From Shinisaurus crocodilurus (lineage: Eukaryota; Chordata; Lepidosauria; Squamata; Shinisauridae), in the NCBI GenBank assembly GCA_021292165.1, contig JAHFWL010000231.1, forward strand, positions 91,631 through 155,630: DNA of 64,000 nt, written 5' to 3'. A program made the translations under genes and the position numbers. The notes under the pieces were generated by a model that did not search any database, was not told the origin of the DNA, and worked only from the letters and a program-made list of their open reading frames with translations. Numbering within the stretch: the first letter of the stretch is position 1; every line of letters starts with the position of its first letter. Positions 56,008 to 64,000 of this stretch are shown in pieces.

Positions 56008-56015
56008 TGGGTTTC

Positions 56016-56699
56016 CAGGGCCGGATTAAGAGCATTATGGGCCTGGTGCTGAGGAGGGTGCCTGACTGAAGAGGGCGCAGAAACGCTGCGCTCCTCTTCG
56101 CTGCCGCTGCGCCACCCCCGCCAGGCCTCTGCCTCCGCTGCGCCACCCGCGCCAGGCCTCCACCTCCCCACCCTCCCTCCCTCCCGCCCGCCGCCGTGCC
56201 CTCCCGTCCCGCTCGCCGCTGCGCCTCCCCCGCCCTCCCGCTCGCTGCTGCTGCGCCTCCCGCTGCCGCCGCCATCACCACCCCCCCCGACCCCCCCCGC
56301 CACCTACCTTCTCCGCATCGTGTTGCTTCCGGAGCCCCACCCGCATTGTTTTGGCGGGAGGAACCAGGGCAACAGGGCTTAAACAGCCCTGTTGCCATGG
56401 TTTCCCTGGCAAAAAACAGTGCGGGGGTCCCGTCGCGTCACTTCCTCCTCCTCCTCGGCGGTGGCAGCGGCGGCGGCAGCAGCAGCAGCAGCCGCCAGGG
56501 CGGGGGGAAGGTAGGTTGGTGGTGGCAGCGCAGGGGTATTTTTTTTTTGCAGAGCAGGGCTGCTTTGGAGAGGGGGGGGCGCTAAATATTATTTCGCCTG
56601 GGGCGCCAAACTGCCCTGCACCGGTCCTGATTGTGGGCCTATTTTGGGGTAGGGGCCTGGAGCTGCAGCTCCAATAGCCCCTATCTTAATCCGGCCCTG
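56016..56699. mobile_element. hAT-like element, 684 bp, containing a second GC-rich hAT-like element
   Basis: The outer ends CAGGGCCGGATTAAGA and ATCTTAATCCGGCCCTG pair. TGGGTTTC flanks at 56008-56015 and 56700-56707, 8 of 8 identical. Inside, about 56052-56631 appears to be another element: its right end (GGGGCGCCAAACTGCCCTGC, ACCGGTCCTG) is the complement of the left end of the MITE at 50687. ATTATGGG (56033-56040 region) and ATTGTGGG (56632-56639) could be its 7/8 duplication. The inner part is very CG-rich and has a fold-back AACCAGGGCAACAGGGC / GCCCTGTTGCCATGGTT like those at 21.9 and 52.3 kb. Confidence 0.82.
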
Positions 56700-56832
56700 T
56701 GGGTTTCCCCCTCTGCCCACCTGTCACTGTAGAAGCCAGCAGTTCATGGGCTCTAGGCTGGCCCTGTGAGAATAATATGTTGATCCCAGAGCTCCTGAGT
56801 GGGAACATTTCCTCAGCCTTGAATACACTGGG

Positions 56833-56965
56833 AACATAAGAACATAAGAAGAGTCATGCTGGATCAGTCTAAGGGTCCATCTAGTTTAAGGGAGCCATAA
56901 ACAAGCCACTATCTCTATGTTGCAACATTCTGAGAAATGTGACATCTGTTAGGTAGCTAAGTTCT
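56833..56965 (-). mobile_element. CR1-type 3' end, inverted fragment
   Basis: GAACATAAGAACATAAGAAG, then GCTGGATCAGTCTAAGGGTC and CATCTAG is the complement of the CR1 3' end seen at 6950-7003. Confidence 0.7.
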
Positions 56966-56970
56966 GATCC

Positions 56971-57204
56971 AATCAGGATGCCCGTAGCCCTCCAAACTTG
57001 AAGGATTACGGGCATCCAATGGAGGGTGGGAGGAGCACAGAGGTGAAGGTCACCTCAGTGCTCCTCCCACCCTGCAAAGCACTTAGACGGTCGATTTCAG
57101 CCATCTAAGTGCAACACTTTGGAGAGATTTTCCAACCTCGTAGCTGGGAATCCAAAAAATCCTATGACCATCTAGACACTGTCTAGTGGCCATAGGATTA
57201 CACT
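56971..57204. repeat. Unclassified interspersed repeat, copy 2
   Basis: Shares the ordered words of 15066-15500. Here GGGTGGGAGGAGCACAGAGG and its inverse CTCAGTGCTCCTCCCACCC form a short hairpin at about 57026-57076. Confidence 0.55.
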
Positions 57205-57263
57205 GATAGTAATTCAGAAAGATCAAATTCCTCATGCATCTTTCTTCAGATATGCCTTTTCTC

Positions 57264-57264
57264 T

Positions 57265-57296
<32 letters not shown>

Positions 57297-57331
57297 ACGC
57301 ATGCATGCACACACACACACACACACACACA
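57264..57331. repeat. (TG)n(CG)n(CATG)n(CA)n alternating tract, Z-DNA candidate
   Basis: 68 bases of unbroken pyrimidine-purine alternation: TG units, then CGCGCGCG, CACACGCATGCATG, then CA units. The TG and CA halves are also inverted complements, so the tract can form a cruciform as well. Confidence 0.95.
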
Positions 57332-57839
57332 GGTTTAGCATGGTAAACTCACATCTGAAGCTGACCTGACGAAGAAGTAAGATACTAATATTTAGTTAGA
57401 TTATTTATACGTGGTACCTAAGAATGATGCCAGGGTGGTTTATACTAATAAAACAGTATGAATGGCCTAGTGGAATGCCTGTGCTTTTTGGGACTGAGGT
57501 TATCCACTCTGGGATGAACATGTTAGGAGGGCTGGGATGATGGTTTTGATCCATCCTCAATTTAGAGCAGAGGAACGATACTTATTGGCACAGCCCTAGC
57601 TCTACAAATTGTAAACTCACTGTCATCAGGTTGCATCAAGGGTAGAGTGTGCCCTACATGGTTGTCTTTTGGGTCTGATGGATCTAAAAAGTCAGGCTAT
57701 AAAATGTATTCAATAAATAAAGACCAACATGTTTGGGGTGCAATGCAGCTCTTGTACACAAGGACACTTTGCACTTCCCCCATTAGGTCCTTGCCAGTAG
57801 AAGATTACAGCGAGATGCGAAGATTACAGTTGTGTAACG
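57332..57839. other. Unassigned sequence
   Basis: No gene or repeat recognised. Confidence 0.35.
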
Positions 57840-58297
57840 GATATGGGTGATATTTGTTCAGTTCTCATTTTAATGTGAACTTACCTATTTTTGCAGTTTC
57901 AAATTAATATGCGAACCAAAACTCAGTGATCAAAATCCACATTTGTCTGAAATTTGCAAAACAATTGTCTGATCCAAAGATGCATACAAGAATGTGTATA
58001 TTAGGGGAAAGTGCATAAAATATGTATATTAGTGAAAATAGCAATTAAAATGCATGATATTTGGAAAGAAAATAAGTAAATTAGTCTAAAATTCATACAC
58101 AAACTCTCACAAATGTATGTAAATATTTTTATGTACACTCTAAAAAACCAAAAAAACCAAAACCCAACTCAAAGTTTGGTATGAACTGAGTCTAAGATTG
58201 GAAATAATCTCACAGTTTGGGATATACTGAAGTTAAGATTGAAAAAAAAGAGAGAGAAACTGAGAGAAACTGAAATCAACAGATTTGTCTAGCTCTA
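57840..58297. mobile_element. AT-rich MITE-like sequence
   Basis: Repeated GTATATTAGGGGAAAGTGC, AAAATGTGTATATTAG-type and AAATTCATAC words like those at 27109-27490. Ends are not clearly defined. Confidence 0.5.
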
Positions 58298-59185
58298 AGA
58301 CTTGTATCCCAGTTTAGAATACTGTACTATTGTTCCCATATGACCAAGTGACAGCCATTCATTTATATGGAGAAAATAAAGCTGTATAATTGGGGACTCC
58401 ACTGAGAAAAGGACTAAACACCTACTTCCCATGACCCTAGTTTCTTTAGGAGAGGGAGAAGCTTTTTCCCTTCCCCCAATAAGGGATGTACAACACTGGA
58501 AAACATGTTCCGTCTGAGCTCTTTCTGTTTGAGCTCTTGACAGACTTTTGACACATTTCTGACCTGAGAGGGGGGACATTCAGTTCTACGCAATTCCTTG
58601 AAATATTGTTGTTGTTCTTGTTGTGGCATTTAACATGCGAAGTATGGAAGCATCCTCCTCTCACTGCATATGTACACACTCCATCTTGGCCAACTTGAAT
58701 TTTCTAACAGTTAATTTCAGATACCGGTATTTAGGCCTCTGCTCCTGAATTTTGTGCAAATTTCCACGATTTAAATAAATAAATAAATAAAAGCCATGGC
58801 CTGTTTTAAGAATGGAGGTCTGCATACTGGCTCGGCTTACATCAGATTGAGTCGGCGCTAGCGCAGGGTTGATGGAACAGAATCTGCGGGGCCAAGACTA
58901 GAAAATCCATTGGCTTTTCACCCCAATATCAGATTCCTCACACATCCTTTCCCCCAATGGTGTTGCTAATAGAGCCTGGTTTACTTTGTCCCATAGAACT
59001 CAGTGCGAGTGAGACTTGCCCTCCATCTTCAGATTGTGCACTTTTCTGAATCTTGTGATGCAGTTCCCTGCTCAGAAATTGAACACAAAAATGTGTATGT
59101 TAGGGCAAATTGCCTACGAAAATGAATGAAAAGTTTCAATTTTTCATTAAAAAATACACACATACAGATGGATGCAGAAATGGGA
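58298..59185. other. Unassigned sequence with (AAAT)n at 58764-58795
   Basis: No gene. About 58900-59170 carries AT-rich MITE-like words (GATTCCTCACACATCC, ACACAAAAATGTGTATG). Confidence 0.4.
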
Positions 59186-59512
59186 AGGAACGGACTTATG
59201 ATTGGCAGGGTTGTGTGAGAATTTTTCATGAACCGTTCAGTGAGAGCAAACGAGAGCAAACTCACCTTTTTCGGGCTCACGCGAGACTGTTCGCGAACGT
59301 TCTCCTTTTTAGCTCTGTGTGCGCACCATTTGTGAACGCAAAAAAACCCACAGATTTTTATAGGGTTGTGTGTGAGAACTTTTGGAGAACCGTTCAGCAA
59401 GAGCAAACTCGCCTTGTTCGGCTCACGCGAGTCTGTTCACGAACGTTCTCCTTTTGCTCAGACCATCTCACCGTTCATGAATGCCAAAAAAACAGAACGG
59501 TGACATCCCTAC
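59186..59512. mobile_element. MITE with two tandem ~145-bp units (GTTCACGAACGTTCTCC)
   Basis: The unit GGGTTGTGTGAGAA ... GAACCGTTCAG ... GGCTCACGCGAG ... CGAACGTTCTCC occurs at about 59204-59360 and again at 59362-59500, with about 80% similarity by eye. The right end is ACATCCCTA (to 59512), as in the TAGGGATGT families. The left terminus is unclear. An open frame spanning both units is accidental. Confidence 0.6.
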
Positions 59513-61135
59513 CCCTGGATTCTATTTTAGCCAGCTTTGAATCTTAACCTTATAACATTATTTGGCACGGAGCAGGGGAAAGTTTCAGGAGAGTAGGGAA
59601 GGAGGGGAAAGTATCTTTCATTCCCCTTTTTCTGAAATCTCCACCATAACCCTCTATAAACAGTGGTACAAAAGTCCTGTCCCAGTCCAACTGGGACTCT
59701 GAATATGGGTGCTCCTGTTACGGGGTAGGAAACTGCTTTTAATCCATATTCTTGGTCTACTGGCGGATACATTACTGAACAGCACTAAACTTCCCACACT
59801 TCCCTCCGCAATGCTTCTCTCCCTTTCCATATAATTTCTTTATCTTTATTGCTCTCTGTGTGGTTGTCTTGTGTAGGAGCCAGAAAAGGCTGCCATGGTT
59901 TTGCTCTGCCCAGAAGAAATAAACTTAGATCTGAAAAGTGTTTTATAGGCAAAATAAATTACAAGTGAGTCTCGCAGATAGTTGCTGGGCAAATTGATTT
60001 CTGTGTACAAATGTCCTTTCCTTGATTTGTTGATAAAATTTTAATGTTCTACATGTAAAAACTATTTAAACACACTACTAGGACATGAGCAATTTATTCC
60101 AGCAATGGTTGATTCTCCCTGTTTGTTCCCTTTTCTTTATCACTTACATTCTGGAGGGGGCACGGGGGCAGGCTTCTAGCATAATATTGCAAATAGGTCA
60201 GGTACATAAAAAAACAAAACAAAACAAAAAATAGACCATTTAACTGTTAAAAATACACATTTGCAAACAGTAAAGACAAGGCTATTTGTTTCACAATGAG
60301 TAACTTCTGATTTTATGGGGAAATATGGCCGGAACTAGTATTGGCACTGGAGGGATAGTATTCTGCAAAATGTACACTATATTCTAAAGTAGGCAGTTTG
60401 TTGCAGAATTGGCCCTCTGCCATGGCTCTTATTAGAACACAGCAATGGACTTTTCTTCTTTCTCTATATACCCAACTGCAATACCACTTCTGTTAAGTGA
60501 CTGTGATCCCAGAAGTTTGCCATCCCTGTTACAAACACAAAAATATTGTGTTGATTCCAACAGAAGGGAGGCCAGTGCAAAGTTGTGTTAGCTATAACTG
60601 AAGGTGTGCTGATCTATAAGTCACATTCAGAACAGATCAAATTTTCCACTCCCTATCATAAATCGATGACACCTTACCATGAAAGATAAGGCAATAGTGT
60701 AGTGAATTGCTCTACCTGTAATCCACCTTGATGGTGTTTGCATGCACAGCTAGGGTAAGTAGTAATGTGAATTACACCACAAATGGTATGGCTGGGTGAG
60801 TAGGGAAACCCCCACCATGTAATGTTAATGTTCCCCAGGGCAAGTGTAGCAAATAAACCAGCTCTGAAAGGCTGAGGTTCTTGAGAAGTGATGCAAGCCC
60901 TTCTTCTGTCATCTGCAGTACCCCAGGCCAATACATGTTGGATCAGGTGACCAGATATTGAGGTCCTCTACCCTCAGAGTAAGCAAGAGTAAATTGGCAT
61001 GGTAGGTGTAACAAGGAGGCTGGTCTTGTCACCAAAGGTTGTAATTCCTTGACTTAGAATTTCTGTGCAACTTATAATGTTCATCTCCAACCCAAGGTGT
61101 GCATTATGTCCCCCAGAATTCTGCTCCAGCTTGGA
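59513..61135. other. Unassigned sequence
   Basis: About 1.6 kb without a recognised gene or repeat. Short open frames show no domain. Confidence 0.35.
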
Positions 61136-61143
61136 TTATAACC

Positions 61144-61279
61144 CAAGTTTGGGTGGCTCGTGCCCACCCAGACTTTTTGGCCTATAACTTCCATGATCAC
61201 TCACCATTGGTTATGCTGCCTAGGGCTGATAGGAGTTGCAGGCCAAAGCACCTAGAGAGCAGCAAGTTGCCCACCCCTG
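61144..61279. mobile_element. Fold-back hAT-like MITE, 136 bp, 7/8 duplication
   Basis: The right end AAGTTGCCCACCCCTG is canonical for the CAGGGGTGGGCAACTT family; the left end CAAGTTTGGGTGGC is decayed. The arms GGCCTATAACTTCC / GGAGTTGCAGGCC pair. Flanks TTATAACC (61136-61143) and TTGTAACC (61280-61287). Confidence 0.8.
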
Positions 61280-61591
61280 TTGTAACCCCGTCCCAACCTC
61301 ATCACTCTCACATGATCCTTCCTCCACCCCATAACTCACTACAGATAGAGGAAGCACATAGATCCTTCTTTTTATGCATCCCTGGTGCATGGTTCACTGC
61401 TATGTCATAGGGTGTTGGATGGGGGGGGAGGAATGTGAGTGTGTGATGGGGTCTGAAAAGGGATTGTGTTAGAACTTGGAAATCATTGAGCTATTTTTCA
61501 ACTTTTAAAGAAAATAGCTCTGTTAGCCAAGGCAATTTCGAGCATGGGGAGGTGGCATTTCACCGATCACTATGGTAGACATGGATAGATT

Positions 61592-61752
61592 TCATAGATC
61601 ATAGAGTTGGAAGTGGCCTACAAGGCCATCGAGTCCAACCCCCTGCTCAATGCAGGAAACTAGAGGAGGGGTCTCCAATCAAGTAATCACCAGGCCTGAC
61701 TCTGCTTAGCTTTCCACACTCAGACAAGCTGAGCCAGCGTGAGCCACAGGCC
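61592..61752 (-). mobile_element. 5S-rRNA-derived SINE with a CR1-like 3' tail, copy 2
   Basis: The complement reads GGCCTGTGGCTCACGCTGG, AAAGCTAAGCAGAGTCAGG, GATTGGAGACCCCTCC, then TCCTGCATTGAGCAGGGGG and CCAACTCTATGATCTATG. It has the same junction and nearly the same length as 10543-10707. Box C has lost bases (TTGATTGGAGACC), so it is older or more mutated. Confidence 0.88.
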
Positions 61753-62861
61753 TTCTTCTTTTCTTTTCTTTTTATGAAGAAGGGGGAGTGCAATTAGAGG
61801 GCAGAGAATGTTCAAGATGCAAAAAGATGTTTTTTTTTATTATTGTTGTTTAAATCAGGTAATCTTGACAGCCCTCCAGGGACAAGACAAAACCGGTTCA
61901 ACGCTTCCGATTCACTCTACTTTATAAAGCTAAAGTGACTCACTCAATGGGGCTTTCAGGGTATCCTTGCTCAATTGCATTCCATTACTCTCAATTATGC
62001 TTCTCAGCCTGCTCTACACAGTCCCTCCCTTTGTTATTTACACTCTTGACAGGATCCTTCTCCATGTAACACATCCCAGACTCTCCTTAGCCTCCAACTC
62101 CTTTGTATCCCCGTTCCTCATAGCCTAATATTTAAATACAATGCAAGGTGGTGACAGGGAGGTTTTAGTGGTGCTCCATTCGGAGAACAAGGTTAAGTGA
62201 CATTTCTCACCCAGCTATTCCATTTTATTATCAGTGCTTAATTGATCATGGTAGAGAGGCTGTTATACTCAAGTAGTGGAAGGTGTTACCTACTGGAGCA
62301 TTTTCCAGCAAATTTGCTTAAGCTGTTTCTGTTTACCGCATTGCCCAATAGTGCTCCATCGTGCATTAAGGGGAACAGGGCAAGGATTAATAACAGCTTG
62401 TTCACCACCATCACCACCCCCAAAAAATATTCGAGCCACTTTATATTTATGGCAAGTGACTCATTAAGTTTAAATGGGCAGAAGCTGTAATTTTCACGGC
62501 ATCTCTTCTGTCAGCTATTATTTTGTTAAGTGTAAAAGGGGGAAAAATGGCAACCCAAATGTGTTTTGAATCGCTTGTGGAAACGGAGCAGAGAGAGAGG
62601 AATGCTGGGTCAATCAATGCCTGCGAGGGTCAAGCAACCACATTACAGCAATGTGGTTGGAAAAGCAATTTGCTGGCAGGCTTTTTCTCAAAGAGAGGTA
62701 AGAGGTAAGTGGCATGTCCCAGGCGAAGGCATTCCACAGCACCACACACACCAGCATCTCAGCTGCATTTGAGTTTGGGGTAGAACTATGAATGGCACCC
62801 AGATTATTCTTGAGTGCATCACAGAAAAGGCTGAAGTGCACTTAAATGCAGCTAAAATATA
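61753..62861. other. Unassigned, partly unique-looking sequence
   Basis: No gene. 62215-62690 lacks repeat hallmarks and contains TGCTTAATTGATCATGG, GTGCATTAAGGGG and CATTAAGTTTAAATGG words. Confidence 0.35.
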
Positions 62862-63335
62862 GCACCCTCCCACTTGTGTTTCCCAGCAACTGGGGTACAT
62901 AGGCATCCTGTCTCTGATACCAGAAGTAGCATATAGCCATCAGGACTAGCAGCCACTGATAGCCTTCTCCTCCATGAATTCGTCCCATCCCCTTTTAAAG
63001 CCACCCAAATTGATCATGGTTATCCCTACTCTTGTGGAAGTGAATTCCATAGTTTAACTATGCGTTGTGTGAAGAAGTCCTTCCTTTCATCTGTCCTGAA
63101 TCTCCCACCAATCAGCTTCATGGGATGACCCCACTGGGTTTCAGTATGCTGAGAAAGAAGAAAAATGTCTCCCTATTCACTTCCTCCACCACACCACACC
63201 TCTGTCATCTCCACTTGCCTACCTTTTTTCTAAACTAAAAAAGCCCCCAATGTTGTAACATTTCCTTGTAGGGGGAGTGTCTTTTTTGGTTGCTCTTTTC
63301 TGAACCTTTCCCAGCTCTACAGTATCTTTTAGGTT
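62862..63335 (-). mobile_element. CR1-type LINE C-terminus and 3' UTR, inverted
   Basis: The complement contains GAAGGACTTCTTCACACAAC, AACTATGGAATTCACTTCC, CACAAGAGTAGGGATAACC, TTTAAAAGGGGATGGGACG and CCAGTTGCTGGGAAACACA. This is the same subfamily as 46838-47194, extending further 5'. Reading frame decayed. Confidence 0.82.
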
Positions 63336-63363
63336 AGGGTCACGGTGCTAAGGTTACATAAAC

Positions 63364-63465
63364 ACAAGGGGGGGGAACCTGTGGCCATCCACAGTTTGAA
63401 CTCCAACTCCTATCATCCCTTACCATTGGTCATGCTGGCTGGGGCTGATAGTGGGTTGGATCCTG
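63364..63465. mobile_element. Truncated hAT-like MITE
   Basis: CAAGGGGGGGGAACCTGTGG, AACTCCAACTCCTATCATCC and GCTGGCTGGGGCTGATAG form the left arm and centre of a CAGGGGTGGG-type fold-back. The right arm is missing. Confidence 0.65.
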
Positions 63466-63534
63466 CATCAACTGTCCAGGCAGAAGTGGATTTCCCCAAC
63501 CGCACCTTCCCATGGCAGCCTCTGAGTCCCCCTC

Positions 63535-63677
63535 CGGAGGCATTCAAGGTACAGCTGGACAGCCATCTGTCAGGGATGCTTTGACCTGGATTCCTGCATT
63601 GAACAGGGGGTTGGACTCGATGGCCTTGTAGGCCCCTTCCAACTCTACTGTTGTATGACTCTATGATTCTATAATTC
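63535..63677 (+). mobile_element. CR1 LINE 3' end
   Basis: GAGGCATTCAAGGTACAGC encodes the last residues (EAFKVQLDSHLSGML, stop at about 63582), then TTGGACTCGATGGCCTTG and the end ATGACTCTATGATTCTAT. Only about 140 bases are present. Confidence 0.9.
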
Positions 63678-64000
63678 AAGCATGGCATCAGTATAAAGCA
63701 CAGATGGCTCAAGGTTTGAGGGGTCTTCTCTGCAAAGCACCCTCTGGGAGGCCCCCTCCAACACTGGTGGACCACCACAGGCTTAACTGGTACTAGTGGC
63801 AGGACACAGCTGCAGTAACAACACTCTCTCCATGCTAGACAGAAGGCCCCTGAAGCAGTACTCCAGAACCTCACTGATCATCAGAGGTAAACTCACCAGC
63901 ATGGGACCCACAAATAGTGGTGTTCACGAACCTGGGGGGGTCCCGCCTCTCCGCCGCCTCATCTCTCCATGGCGGCGCCCCCCCCCCCTCGATTTTCTGA
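63678..64000. other. Unassigned sequence to the window edge
   Basis: No gene. The last 80 bases are CG-rich and begin GGTGTTCACGAACC, which may be the start of a MITE related to the 59.2-kb one, cut by the window end. Confidence 0.3.

Noticed and set aside
56196..56585. CG-rich frames of about 110-130 residues on both strands
   Set aside because: They fall inside a hAT-like element; Ala/Gly/Arg-rich composition is a consequence of CpG-rich sequence.
59110..59547. 145-residue frame with internal repeat
   Set aside because: The apparent protein repeat simply reflects the tandem DNA units of a MITE.

Overview
The window reads as non-coding vertebrate nuclear DNA, most likely from a squamate reptile (lizard or snake lineage). 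I found no host protein-coding exon, no functional rRNA or tRNA gene and no prokaryotic feature. The assignment is an inference from repeat content: many CR1 LINE fragments with (TATGATTC)-like 3' ends, L2-type LINE pieces, tRNA-derived and 5S-rRNA-derived SINEs, an APE-type LINE with a zinc-finger C-terminus, many short hAT-like fold-back elements with 8-bp target duplications, and abundant microsatellites.

Layout. 1-3737: nearly full-length APE-endonuclease LINE, + strand, broken by two frameshifts. 4.8-18.6 kb: hAT-like MITEs, a tRNA-SINE, a 5S-SINE with a CR1 tail, and an LTR-like element (11.4-12.2 kb, minus). 20.6-25.4 kb: L2 LINE remains carrying a palindromic hAT element and a CR1 copy. 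25.4-27.1 kb: a MITE split by a second, 5'-truncated copy of the first LINE (minus strand). 30.1-30.8 kb: second LTR-like copy, opposite orientation. 31.4-41.6 kb: SINEs, four CR1 copies (one internally deleted, one with an almost complete RT reading frame), hAT fold-backs and a TA-flanked MITE. 42-50 kb: CR1 tails, MITEs, a solo LTR inside a MITE with an ATTGT target duplication, a compound trinucleotide tract, and a MITE holding a TTGTGCA-rich array. 50-57 kb: 5S-SINE with an L2-like tail, tRNA-Ala-type SINE, and several hAT elements including one inside another. 57-64 kb: a 68-bp alternating purine-pyrimidine tract, a tandem-repeat MITE, another 5S-CR1 SINE and CR1 ends.

The recognisable genes are all retrotransposon genes. 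The LINE reverse transcriptases would act in trans on the SINEs that share their 3' tails (CR1-tailed 5S-SINE, L2-tailed tRNA- and 5S-SINEs). The hAT-like MITEs carry no transposase and must have depended on an autonomous element elsewhere. Nesting gives a relative chronology: MITEs first, then the LTR and the APE-LINE copy that split them. Unique stretches between repeats (for example 33.4-34.07, 54.2-54.87 and 62.2-62.7 kb) look like ordinary intergenic or intronic DNA; some may be conserved regulatory elements, which cannot be decided without an alignment.
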